Source: Apoderus coryli
Taxonomy: Eukaryota; Arthropoda; Insecta; Coleoptera; Attelabidae
NCBI GenBank assembly: GCA_911728435.2
Contig: OU452211.1
Span: 8,104,428-8,168,427 of the forward strand
Direction of reading: 5' to 3'
DNA length: 64,000 nt
This document shows, one piece after another, positions 41,698-51,728 of the stretch. Made by a program: the position numbers and the translations under genes. Below the pieces are notes generated by a model. It was not told the DNA's origin and did not search any database. It saw only the letters and a list, made by a program, of their open reading frames with translations. How positions within the stretch are numbered: position 1 is the first letter of the stretch; each line of letters opens with the position of its first letter.

Positions 41698-43534
41698 GTT
41701 TTAATAACTTTCCTATATTAGGCGTCACATCAGATGTTGACAGTAACAACAAATCAGAAATATGTTGCTCAGTTAGGGATGTGCGGTATTTATTTTTTAT
41801 ATAATTAAGATTTGAAAAAATCTTTTCACAAACATATGTTGAACCGAAACTACTTAAAAATTGAAAGGCCAGGTCAGTTATTGTAGGAAAATCTTCTTTT
41901 GGTACCAATTTCCAGAAATCTACAAACTCTTGTGAAGTAGTTTCTGACTTTGAAGATATTTTTTCTGAAAATATGGTTTTTAGTGCAGAATGATTTTGCA
42001 AGTCAGTGAGTTCCATTTGAATATTAGCAGGATAACTCATTATTTCTGTCAAACTGATTGTAAAAGGATTCACAAAAATTTGTAAATTTGTTTTTATACT
42101 TTCGAAGTCCTGGAATCTGCTCTCAAACGACTGTAATAAACATCTAATTTTAGATTCGTATTTAGTACAATGGATAGTGGTGATATTGAGCTTCTCTTTT
42201 AAATCTTTGAGTGTAGGAAAATGGTCAATACTTTCATTAGCTAAATTCATTAAAAACAGATTTAATTTAGCTTTGAATCCGTTTATCAAAGTAAACATAG
42301 TCGGAAGTGAACAATTTTTGCCTTGTAATATGAGATTTAAAATATTGAGGTAACTAGTAATGTCCACAAGAAATGCAAGATCACTCAACCAGGATTCTTT
42401 TTTCAGTAAATCAGTTTCTACAGGTAACGCTCCCTTTTCCTCTAAAAATTCCGATACCTGCTCTCTCAAGTTGAAAAAATGTTTTAACATGTTTCCCCTT
42501 GAAAGCCATCGCACAGCGCAGTACAGTTGTAACTCTCCATATTCGCTGATATCCTCTTCAAATAAAACTCTGAATTGACGTCTGTGAAGAGCTTTTGCAC
42601 GAATGTAATTTATGCAACGTACTACCGGGTCCATAATATCATCCAACTTCATGTCCTTTGCACACAACGCTTCCTGGTGGATGATGCAATGATACGAAAA
42701 TATTTTTCGACCCACGTAATTTTGTAACAAAGCAACACAACCATTGTTTTTTCCGGTCATTGCAGGTGCCCCATCAGTGCAAATAGACTTGATTTTGTCC
42801 CATGGTAAAGCCTTTTTTTCAACGCATTCCTTAATTTTCGCAAAAATGTCTTTCCCTTGGGTTGTAGTTTCTAGCTGACACAATTCTAGTAAATCTTGAA
42901 ATACATTCCAATTTTCATCAATGCAACGAACAAAAACAGCCAACTGAGCTCTATTCGTTAAATCGCAAGTTTCGTCCAACGCCAATGAAAAGTATTTGCA
43001 CTTTGTTACGATCTCTTGAATCTGATTGCTAATGTCAACTGACATCTCCTCCACCCGTCTTGTCACAGTATTTCGTGAGAGTGAAAGACTGTTGGCTTTA
43101 GCTATGACGTTTTGATCATTACAATTTTGTGCAAAGATTGTCAAAGCCTCTTTAACGATTTCTCCATCAGAATAAGGCTTCTTCTTTTTCGCTAAAAGCA
43201 AAGAAATCTCGTAAGACGTTTTAATCATAGATTCAAGCTCGTCATGCCTTTTTGCAAAAATATTCTGTTGGTTGAATAGTTCTCGTTTCTTTTTCTTTAA
43301 AAATTCTTCTCGGATGACACTAACAACAGGATACTCTCTTTCGAAATTGCTATGATTTTGCTTATAATGCCTTTCTAAATTATATTTTTTTGCAACCGCT
43401 ACTGTAGTCAAGCAAATTAAACATATGGGTTTCTGGGCCTTGCTTTCTGTAAAACAATATTTCTTTTCCCATTCATCATGAAAAACACGGTAAGAGTCAG
43501 TCGATTTCGACGTGCTTGGTTTGCTGTGAGCCAT
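41672..43534 (-). CDS. hAT transposase, BED zinc finger, intact
   Basis: I prefer the ATG at 43534 (MAHSKPSTSKS, about 620 residues) over an upstream in-frame ATG at 43615, whose extra residues are low-complexity. It has a BED-type zinc finger (CLICLTTVAVAKKYNLERHYKQNH pattern: Cys-x2-Cys...His-x4-His), then a helical linker. The catalytic core has LALDETCDLT (first acidic), CTDGAPAMTG (second acidic) and CAVRWLSRG. The C-terminal hAT dimerisation block is FLSSFGSTYVCEKIFSNLNY...LLLLS. It resembles the GTF2IRD2/ZBED/FAM200-type hAT group. The enzyme would cut and paste the element, binding its ends in the nucleus. No stops or shifts; ends and target duplication are also intact, so it may be active. 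Confidence 0.93.
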   Translation of the reverse strand: MAHSKPSTSKSTDSYRVFHDEWEKKYCFTESKAQKPICLICLTTVAVAKKYNLERHYKQNHSNFEREYPVVSVIREEFLKKKKRELFNQQNIFAKRHDELESMIKTSYEISLLLAKKKKPYSDGEIVKEALTIFAQNCNDQNVIAKANSLSLSRNTVTRRVEEMSVDISNQIQEIVTKCKYFSLALDETCDLTNRAQLAVFVRCIDENWNVFQDLLELCQLETTTQGKDIFAKIKECVEKKALPWDKIKSICTDGAPAMTGKNNGCVALLQNYVGRKIFSYHCIIHQEALCAKDMKLDDIMDPVVRCINYIRAKALHRRQFRVLFEEDISEYGELQLYCAVRWLSRGNMLKHFFNLREQVSEFLEEKGALPVETDLLKKESWLSDLAFLVDITSYLNILNLILQGKNCSLPTMFTLINGFKAKLNLFLMNLANESIDHFPTLKDLKEKLNITTIHCTKYESKIRCLLQSFESRFQDFESIKTNLQIFVNPFTISLTEIMSYPANIQMELTDLQNHSALKTIFSEKISSKSETTSQEFVDFWKLVPKEDFPTITDLAFQFLSSFGSTYVCEKIFSNLNYIKNKYRTSLTEQHISDLLLLSTSDVTPNIGKLLKQKQFQKSH

Positions 43535-44098
43535 ACTGAAATAAACAGCAATTTTTAATTTACTTCCACAAAAATGAATACTAGGTAGGTGTTGATTGCG
43601 ATTGTAAAAAAACATGCGTGAAAAAAATATTGTGGGTAATTTTAACAGTTAAAATGTAATCAAGTTGTATGAATACGATACCTTTCAACTCCAAAGTAAA
43701 CACTCCAAAAAGAAATCAATGTTTTATGCCGTACGAACTTTAAAATCTCAAATTAAAACACTTAAAAGAAAGATAATATAACCTACAAGTGTAAATAAAT
43801 AGCGCGCGAACGAGAACTCGCTTAGAGATTGCATCCAGTACTGATTCTCAAACGAAACAAAAGAAGAACATTGTCTTCTTTTGTTTCGTTTGAGAATCAA
43901 TCTAGCCGAGCGGGACAGCCAATCGCGTGATGTGTGGCGTGACTCACACATACGCACATTTTACTCGTTGTTTCTACGGTGATTGCGCTCAACACTTTAG
44001 GCAGGCAATTTTAAAACTTACTCACGCGGGCGGCGGGCCATTCAAAATTCCTTCGCGGGCCACGTTGTGGCCCGCGGGCCTAGGGTTGGGCAGCCTTG
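43535..44098 (-). other. hAT 5' non-coding region with 56-bp hairpin
   Basis: Promoter side of the transposase. A hairpin at 43843-43898 has 25-bp perfect arms (GATTCTCAAACGAAACAAAA continuing GAAGA) with a 6-base loop ACATTG. The terminal 60 bp is GC-rich with a small palindrome (GGGCCACGTTGTGGCCC), which may bind transposase. Confidence 0.8.
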
Positions 44099-44106
44099 CT
44101 TTAGAG

Positions 44107-44370
44107 CAAAGTAAAATAACTATTCTTTTTCTGTTGGATTACTTAGCAATTCTGCTTTATCTTGGACTAAACCTTTATTCTGCTGAACTTCTGCTAAGTT
44201 ATTTGCATGATCGGAAACAGTCCGTCAGTTACAACAACGTATCTTCAACTTTTGTACCAATTCAAAAAGGAATCCCTCTGGTAAATTTATTTGTGTTTAA
44301 GATAATATTTTGCACACTATGTGAGAGGTTCCTAGAATTGTTGTTTTTTGAAGTGCTAAAATTATTATAA
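44107..44370 (+). pseudogene. LINE reverse-transcriptase fragment, right of the hAT insertion
   Basis: It continues the fragment at 41200-41384: ALEQSKITILFLLDY (RT palm start, normally VxLDFSKAFD), YLGLNLYSAELLLSYLHDRKQ, then VPIQKGIP, where the family has the GVPQGSILGP block. A deletion removes the SKAFD part and the end decays. The element was dead before or after hAT arrived. Confidence 0.8.
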
Positions 44371-44875
44371 TTATTATATTTCTACCTCTAACGTCGGCGA
44401 AATTAAAAACGCTCCCCCGTACTAATAATGCTCATCTTACCGTGCAACACACCGAAAAGCTACAAATTTTCATTTGACTCAATATAAAGTCCTCCTGACA
44501 ATATGTAGCAGGTCACGTCACTCGCATAACCTAACAGAGTTTATGTCTGTCATTTGCTGTCTAATAATCCAAATGTGTTAATAACATTTTGTCGTATAGA
44601 AGCACTGGAGTTGTAATAAACACAAGACATAGAAACCATAATACAGACAGGATGCCTCGATGCCTGTCCAGTTGCTGTGACCAGTCGTTATTGTACGATT
44701 GCTTTAAAAACGACTTGCCCTATTTCCTTCTCCCGCTATATATGTAAGTATGTGAAAGCGACGACGACGGACGGCATATTATCCTTTAACGGTTGTGTTT
44801 CGTTTATTAGATATCCTGCAAATGAAAATCTTTAATATAAATTGGGCAACATCTGTAGAAGAAGTTGACAATATG
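44371..44875. other. Intergenic, no gene seen
   Basis: No protein or RNA feature recognised; 44690-44790 is less AT-rich (GAAAGCGACGACGACGG). Confidence 0.35.
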
Positions 44876-45795
44876 TACAGGGTGAGCAAAACTCGATGTC
44901 CCAGCTCTGTTAGAGGTTCTTAAATAGGATTAAGTAAGCTCCATTTTAACCCATATTTCATTTTCTTTCCAAGTTTGGAAACTGAAGTAAATGACGTCAT
45001 CAACTTTTTTTTTTCCAGAAACATACCTATATTTTTGCACAGTTCAAAAAAAACTAATTTTCTAAACAACTTTTGTAACGGAAAAAATGTGCTATCCTCA
45101 TTCGTTAAAAAATTATAAGCAAATTTGTAGAAAAAACTAATATGAAAAATTCGCAACCGTCACAACTTCTACACAAGTTGACTTTGGAAACAACCTGCAA
45201 TTATTATATCTGTCAATACTTAAACTAATGGCCTGAGGCCTTCCATAACATTTGTCTTGAGAGTTCATTGCATGCATTTCTAATTTTTTCCTTTAAATGT
45301 TCTAAGTTATGTGTTAGCAATTCTTGCTTGGACCGCCGCTCCCGTCATGCTGGAAAAACATATTTGATCGTAACTGCCATGGCACATTTTCGAGAAGCAC
45401 AGAAAGTTGCTCTTGAAGAAATTGCAAATATTCTTCACTGCATAAAACACCTTCGTAAAAGTATGAAGCAATTAAATGCCCGTTAATAATACCACACCAA
45501 AGTTAATGCCAAAATTTCCTTCGTTTTCAATCGGATTGACAAATATCATGTCAACTTTTTCGTTATGCGTAAACATTTAACATAAAATGCACACAACTAT
45601 ATAAAAATATAGGCATGTTTCTGGAAAAAAAGTTGTTGACGTCTTTTACTTTAGTTTCCAAATTTGGAAACAAACTCAAATGTGCGTTAAAATGGAGCTT
45701 ACTTAATCCCATTTAAGAATCTCTTTTCAGAATTTTTCTATCGTTTTTCATTTAGAAATAACAGAGCTGGGACAGCGAGTTTTGCTCACCCTGTA
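44876..45795. mobile_element. Mariner-like element with about 200-bp TIRs
   Basis: Left: TACAGGGTGAGCAAAACTCG, then a block with GCTCTGTTA, TTAAGTAAGCTCCATTTTAA and TTTCCAAGTTTGGAAAC, to about 45080. Right: the reverse complement of this order from 45590 to 45795, ending CTCACCCTGTA. The interior holds a broken transposase on the minus strand. Confidence 0.9.
45235..45520 (-). pseudogene. IS630-type transposase fragment
   Basis: The minus-strand translation reads WCGIINGHLIASYFYEGVL, then EEYLQFLQEQLSVLLENVPW, then NMFFQHDGSGGPSKNC and a stop. QHDG is the second catalytic Asp motif of the group (normally FQHDGAPAH). The plus-strand 72-codon frame over the same bases is a shadow. The first and third catalytic regions are missing, so it is inactive. 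It sits inside the long-TIR element. Confidence 0.82.
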
Positions 45796-47477
45796 CTTCT
45801 GCATTTAAATTTTCTTCAACCGATCCTGGAGCGAAAATCCAATATTATTATTTGCAACATATCAACGCTTTTATTGTATGTGATTTCTCCTCTGTCTTCC
45901 ATCGCTACTGTCACTGTAGAACGATAAATATTGAGTGATCTGTCACAAGAAATGCGCAATTTACTTTAGACGAATTGTTCCATATACCACGTCTTGTGTG
46001 GTTGTGTGTCAGATCCATGTGAGAAATTGACTTGAACTGATGGCAAAATGTATCAAGATGTTGTTAACAGATCAACTTTGCATGTTCGCGTGTCGACGCG
46101 TGACAATTTATTATTATGAAATGATACGAAAATTTAAATCTGTCAGTTTTATTGCTTTAATTTTGAAAATCTTTCGTCAACAACCCTTGTGTAGCTAACA
46201 TATCCTTGTCAAATGCTACCTTGCTTGTCCGGAGAGTCTATGACAAGGATGAAATGATACGTAATACCAGCCTTGACTGAAGCATTATTGCACCACGCTT
46301 AGAACAGTAGCTGGGATAGGAACGCGGTAAAAAAGCCGTGTCTGATGAGTCTAACCCATGACGAAGCTAGCCTGAAAGGTGAGCTCGGCTCAATGCATCC
46401 ACAACTCAGTGTGAGCCGCAGGAAGTAACCATGAATCAACGTTGGGAAGCCTTTAAGGCAAGAGCCAATACGTTTTAGACTGATGATCCAATATCTCAAT
46501 GAGGACATTTTTTTGAAGAAAGTTAGAAATATCGTGAAATAAGCAGAATTACATTGCTGGTTATATCATGTAATTTTAAAGCCTCTACAAATAATGAAGT
46601 ACTTTTTCTAAATGTTCAAGTCAGCGCCAAAAATGGGCCTCATGCTATATACGAGTAAAATTTGTTGCTCTTGACTAGCATTTTTGTCATATGATCAACG
46701 TGGAGCCTAGGCCTAGTCAAATATTAAAACGATACTCGCTGTAAATTAATGTTTTAATTGCCTACTCATATAGCATCTGCTTGAATCTAGACTCGGCATA
46801 TGTCAAATGACGGTTGGAGCTATAGGCAAATGGTAAAGCCGGAGGCAAATATTAAATGCCTAGGCAAATGCCTATATGCCTAAAACGCCTACGACATAAT
46901 ATAATGCTCATTATTTTATTTTTTATAATGGCAACATTTTATTGAGTCGAATCAAAATCAGCCCTAATCGACAAACAGAGCTTTCTTCTGTGCCATTGGG
47001 TCGGAGACTACCGAAGTTGATACAAGCGTATTTCAATCTTAATAAATAAAGTCAACAAAATATAATCCTGAATTTATATTTGTACGTATCGAAATAAATA
47101 TGTAAGAGTTATGAGAAGACATGTTGTAGTATATGAAAATATGATAGGATACTTTATGGGGATCATGGAAAGAAGTCAAGCGGTCGTCCCAATTTTATTA
47201 AAAAACATAAATCTCGACAGCACACAAAAGAAGTGCGATGGCAGTCAGCTCTGCTGCCATCCATAAGTCACTGGCAGAAACGACGGCGACGCCTAGGATG
47301 CAACGGCGACACAAGACGTCAGTGTCGCTTCTCGTTAAACTGTAAACTACTTATTTTTACATTCGATTAAGGCTTTTACAAATTTTTGCACAGAACCAAT
47401 TTAATTATTTGTCTAATTAAATTAATTACAATTAATTTTGTAAAAACCTTGTATTTAATTTGATGGCTTCGCTATAC
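45796..47477. other. Intergenic; short GCCTA-rich patch and GC-richer island
   Basis: 46800-46895 has several copies of TAGGCAAATGCCTA-like words. 47230-47340 is less AT-rich (GACGGCGACGCCTAGG) without an ORF. 46290-46500 contains a hammerhead-like word that I rejected. No genes. Confidence 0.35.
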
Positions 47478-48412
47478 AATGTGTCCAAGGATAGAGTTTG
47501 GAAGAGGAAAAACTTTTTTATTTGTCGATTTAGAAGAAAAAGTCATTCTTCATAAAAACGTCTGCTTGTGTCGAAACTACAGTTTCAAATGCCAAATTTA
47601 CGATTACTATACAGGGTATATCAAAAATAACATTTTTAATGATTTTTCAAAACCGTGATTGATTACACCAATTGTGCAAAAAACACTAATAAACTTTTTT
47701 CTCGAAGTGGTTAATTTCATAGCTAGTATTAAAATAATAAAATTAAAAAGGAAATGAAAATCATTAAAAATGTTATTTTTGATATACCCTGTATAGTAAT
47801 TGTAAATTTCGTACTCGAAATTGTAGTTTTGACACAAGTAGACGTTTTTATAAAGAATGACTTTTTCTTCTAAATCTACAAATAACAAAATTTTTCTTCT
47901 TCCAAACTCTATCCGTGGGCACATTGGATATAGTTTGGAAGAAGAAAAACTTTTTTATTTGTAGATTTAGAAGAAAAAGTCATTCTTTATAAAAACGTCT
48001 GCTTGTGTCAAAACTACAAATTCAAATACCAAATTTACGATTACTATACAGGGTATATCAAAAATAATATTTTTAATGATTTTATTTTCTTGTTTTTTTA
48101 ATTTTATTATTTTAATAGTAGCTATGAAATAAACCAATTTGAGAAAAAAGTTTATTGGTGTTTTTTGCACATTTGATGTAAGAAATCACTGTTTTGAAAA
48201 TATTTTCATAAAATTAAAAAAAAAAACAAAAAAAATTAAAATCATTAAAAATGTTATTTTTGATATACCCTGTATAGTAATCGTAAATTTGGTATTTGAA
48301 ATTGTAGTTTCGACACAAGCAGAAGTTTTTATAAAGAATGACTTTTTCTTCTAAATCGACAAATAAAAAAGTTTTTCCTCTTCCAAACTCTATCCATGGA
48401 CACATTGTATAT
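47478..48412. repeat. Two adjacent foldback elements (four arms of about 170 bp)
   Basis: Arms at about 47478-47650 (plus), 47755-47928 (inverted), 47930-48085 (plus) and 48235-48410 (inverted). Each plus arm runs from ATAGAGTTTGGAAGA through AAGTCATTCTT and TATACAGGGTATATCAAAAA to CATTTTTAATGATTTT (TATTTTTAATGATTTT in the second). The loops are about 100 and 150 bp and share an AAACTTTTTTCTC/GAGAAAAAAGTTTATT segment in opposite orientation. The junction is a single CACATTGGATATAG, so the two units share or abut an end. No coding capacity. Confidence 0.88.
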
Positions 48413-49402
48413 GCAGGAACAATATGGTTATATTAGGCCGCTTCTATTTGTTGAAACACTTTTTCTTTAGCCTATATTTAGCCCCTTTCCGATAATTTTG
48501 AAGGTACCGTAACTTTTAGGAAATTATTCTTCAAGAAAAATAATTTATTTGGTTTGTACAAGCCATTATTTCGTTTGTAAATCCCTTGATGCTCCACCAC
48601 TGTGTTTAAAAGTTTGGAGCCATTCCGGGTGGTAGTATAGTGGTGGTGGTGGTATGGTTGGCAATGAAGCCCGTCATCCAGGATGATGGACGTCCGCACA
48701 TAAAACTGACGAGTGAGTCATGGGCGCCTTCACAAAATGGCTCTGCGGAGTCCCGTATATCACTTTTATTACGGCCATCTTCATTTTCATATTTCATATT
48801 TGCATTTTCTCTTGCCGTTATAAATCAGCCGGTTTATGGCTAATTAGGCCTTTGTGTGCCCGCGTATATACATTAAACTACGTTAGATACGTTCGTTGTT
48901 TGGTTGAGAAGGATATAGGCAGGCATGTGGGGTGAGAGGGTGATAGCTTTGGAGTGTGGGTGCTAAAAAGAGGGTGGGATGTGGAATATTGAGAGATGGA
49001 ATTTAATCGAGGATTATTGGGAAAAGTTAGGGCTTTTGGTTTGACAAACGTACTTAATATAAGAAAGAGAAATAATGTTCTTCTTCATACTCTATCGATC
49101 GCAGCATATCTTCTTTTAGTCTGCATGTTCAGCAGAATTGATTTTATATTAGTCTATTTTATCTTCCATTGATATTTCTAATTTGAATTTCCTTAACTCG
49201 TCGGGTCGGTCGCAGTGTCAGGGTTTGTCACACTGCATTTTCGTTAAGGAATCGGTCTTCAAACCATTATAATACTATCATCTTCGATGATCAATTCGGA
49301 TTTGGTGAGTACTACGATATCTTCTTGGGTAATTCTTTGTTGTGCTTCTCCTACAAATTTGGAGTTCAAGCGCACTAGTGAAAATCATTTTAAAAATATA
49401 TG
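48413..49402. other. Intergenic; candidate regulatory island at 48600-48880
   Basis: The island contains a GGTGGTGGTGG run, CACTTTTATTACGGCC, CCGGTTTATGGCTAATTAGG and GAGTGAGTCATGGGCGCC: a TTTATTACG/TTTATGG (Caudal/Abd-B-like) and TAATTA (homeodomain) cluster plus a TGAGTCA (AP-1-like) site. Overlapping short frames on both strands have no family resemblance. The function is inference. Confidence 0.4.
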
Positions 49403-50063
49403 GGAGTCATGCGTGTCATGCGTATCTTGCGTGGGATGCGTGGCAGGCGTGCTATGTGTGGCAGGGCTATCATTATCAATCTAAACCAAAACTTCAACCT
49501 CAACCTCAACTTCACCTTCAACTTGTCTTGCGTGTCTTGCCTGTCATGCGTGTCTTGCGTGTCATGCGTGGCATGCTTGTCTTGCGTGCCATGCGTGTGT
49601 TGTGTGGGATGTCGGCCATGCGTAGCATGCGTGGCAGGCGTGTTATGCGTTGAATATATGGCATGAGTGCATGCGTGGAAAGCTTGTCATGTGTGTCATG
49701 CAGCTGTGGCATGCGTGTCTGGCATATCCTGCGTGTCATGCATATGTCATGCATATTTCGGATGCGTGTCATCCGTGGCATGCATGTCTTGCGTGGCATG
49801 TGTATAATGCTTGTCATGACTAGCATGCTAGGCAAGGATGAAATGGCATGACTGGCATGCGCGGAATGCTTGTCATGTGTGTCATGCGTGGCAGATGTGT
49901 CAGGCGTGTCTTGGGTGTCTAAAGTTTTTCATGCGTGTCATGCGTGGCTTATGTGAAATGTGTGTCTTGCGTGTAATGCCAGGCATGCGTGTCATGTGTG
50001 TCATGCGTGGCATATGTGGAATGCGTGTCATGCTAGGCATGCGTGTCATGCGTGTCATGCGAC
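49403..50063. repeat. Minisatellite with 9-bp unit TGTCATGCG
   Basis: Variants of TGTCATGCG (TATCTTGCG, TGGGATGCG, TGGCAGGCG, TGGCATGCG) follow one another for about 660 bp. A short AACTTC/AACCTC tract interrupts at 49490-49525. Because 9 is divisible by 3, several frames on both strands stay open (for example 49342-49653, 49400-49666, 49838-50116, 49518-49835 minus), reading as Met-Arg-Val or Ser-Cys-Val repeats. They are products of the repeat and not genes. Confidence 0.93.
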
Positions 50064-50135
50064 ATGACACTTATAACTTGACATTTGACACTTGCAACTT
50101 GGCACTTAACACTTAACGATTTACACTTGCCAACT
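50064..50135. repeat. Short repeat of ACTTGACAC-like units
   Basis: A second simple repeat (CACTTATAACTTGACATTTG..., words AACTTG and ACACTTA) abuts the minisatellite directly. Confidence 0.75.
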
Positions 50136-51354
50136 TAACACATTTTATAACCTTTTGAATACAAGAAAATATAAAAACTTACAGAGTGTTTGATAAGAAA
50201 AAATATATGTTTGTAGCAAATTTATGAATCACGTTGTATAAATAATAAACTACACAAGATTATTAAGCATTAAAAACCGCCATAAAAAGTTTTTTTAAAA
50301 AATCAATTATCTTTATTAAAAATGAAATTACAAACGTTTCAAGATATCTACATTCTTCACCAGTAAATTTACACAAAATTTGAGTCCCGTGGACGGAGGT
50401 TAATTTTTCTCTAACTCCACAAATAAACGGTGTTTTTATAAGGATGCACCTCGTTTGCCCCGTCCTGTACATATAGGGGTATCTAACCTCTACGTAAGCC
50501 AACAGGACCTTTGCTTTAAAATCATTCACATTATAATATGTAGTACGTTATATACCTACGTTTAATAGGAATGAAATTTGCGGTAATATTTGCCGTTGTC
50601 ATCACATTATACAATCCTGATGGATTTTCTAAATGCACCAAAACATTATTATATGTTATTTGTATTGTGGAACATTCCACATGGACCGCAGAGGAGACTG
50701 ATACGGTTTCCTGTTTTGACAACTTTAGAAACAAGTGAAATGATTGTGATTGTATATTATTGTGTTTTGTGATATTAATTATTATTAGCCCAATTGTATT
50801 ATTTGAGTTGTTGGTAATATCGAAGTAATATGCAACAAGTTTTTGATAGTCGTCAATTATTGATTTGCAGAATATTCAATTTAGATTAACGTTACTTAAC
50901 AAGTTTTATAGGCGGAATGATTGGGCTGGCAAAAAAACCTTATGGACCTAAATTGAAGGTAATTTAGTTTAGTTCATTTTTGTATACTGAAACTTTTTTC
51001 AAAACATATATTTTTCGAGCTATAAGCAGAAAGATGCGAAATATCTACGCTTTTTTCGCGATTTTGTCCAGATTTTCCAACACACATCACTCTTTCGAGA
51101 TAGCAAAGTTAAAAATCTAATTCAGCTTCCCAAAAACATAGAAAACCAAATAATAAAAACTTGTATATTTTTTCTATCGATTTACCTCTTTGTACACCCA
51201 AGTTACTGTGCTATGAAAGCACTAAATCTTTTGATTAATTATGGTAGGTATATCATTTTGTTCCAATGACCGCTTTGGGTAACTTGGCATTACATCGTCC
51301 TTTCAACTCATTTTTAATACATTTTTTATAGTTTCAGCTTTTGTTAATTATAAA
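50136..51354. other. AT-rich spacer, no gene seen
   Basis: Only short chance frames on both strands. Confidence 0.4.
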
Positions 51355-51665
51355 CTTTGCCAAGATTGGTCTCTGGATTGTTCGCATAAGATCGATCTTG
51401 CAAAGCACCCCACAACAAATCCAACAACGTCAAATCGCGGTTATTGACCTTAGTGTAGTAGCGCAAGTTTAAATTCTGAATTTCTGGTCCTCGAAAACGG
51501 TTATCATGTCTATTGACACTGTACGGTTGCTTTCATCGTTATCCTGGGAGACAAATGATCTATAAAACCTACACCAAACAGTCATACGTTTAAAATTCGT
51601 TGGGGGTTCACTGACGTATAGTTGTTCGGATCCTTAATACAACAATTTTGCTTGTTTACGTAATC
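51355..51665 (-). pseudogene. IS630/mariner-like transposase relic
   Basis: The minus strand reads FKRMTVWCRFYRSFVSQDND, then ESNRTVSIDMITVFEDQKF (a variant of the ExxGxxxTVNGxRYxxMI block). After a deletion and shift come LTLLDLLWGALQDRSYANNP, the region after the third acidic residue. The second Asp motif is lost. It is inactive. Confidence 0.65.
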
Positions 51666-51728
51666 CAAAACATTACCGCCGCCTAGACGTTTTTTTTTGG
51701 CGTTTAAACTCTCAGTAGTAATAACCCT

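Larger units (their letters stand above)
41385..44098 (-). mobile_element. Complete hAT transposon with 8-bp target duplication
   Basis: 2,714 bp. The ends are CACTCTTGCCCAACC and, inverted, CAAGGCTGCCCAACC: short imperfect hAT TIRs of the CA...TGCCCAACC kind. CTTTAGAG lies on both sides (41377-41384 and 44099-44106), a perfect 8-bp duplication, and it interrupts a LINE whose RT reading continues on both sides. It contains one long uninterrupted transposase gene on the minus strand, so it may be able to move. Two near-perfect palindromes flank the coding region. Confidence 0.95.

Noticed and set aside
45268..45486. 72-codon plus-strand frame
   Set aside because: Shadow of the minus-strand transposase fragment, which shows the QHDG catalytic motif.
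46335..46400. Hammerhead-like word CTGATGAGTCTAACCCATGACGAAG
   Set aside because: Stem II (GTC/GAC) is possible, but GAAA is GAAG, stem III would have a two-base loop, and no stem I partner is present. At best a decayed ribozyme.
49403..50063. Possible CRISPR-like array
   Set aside because: Degenerate 9-bp units without unique spacers in a eukaryotic context; a minisatellite.
49342..50116. Five long overlapping frames on both strands
   Set aside because: All are produced by the 9-bp minisatellite; repeated Met-Arg-Val or Ser-Cys-Val translations are not protein-like.
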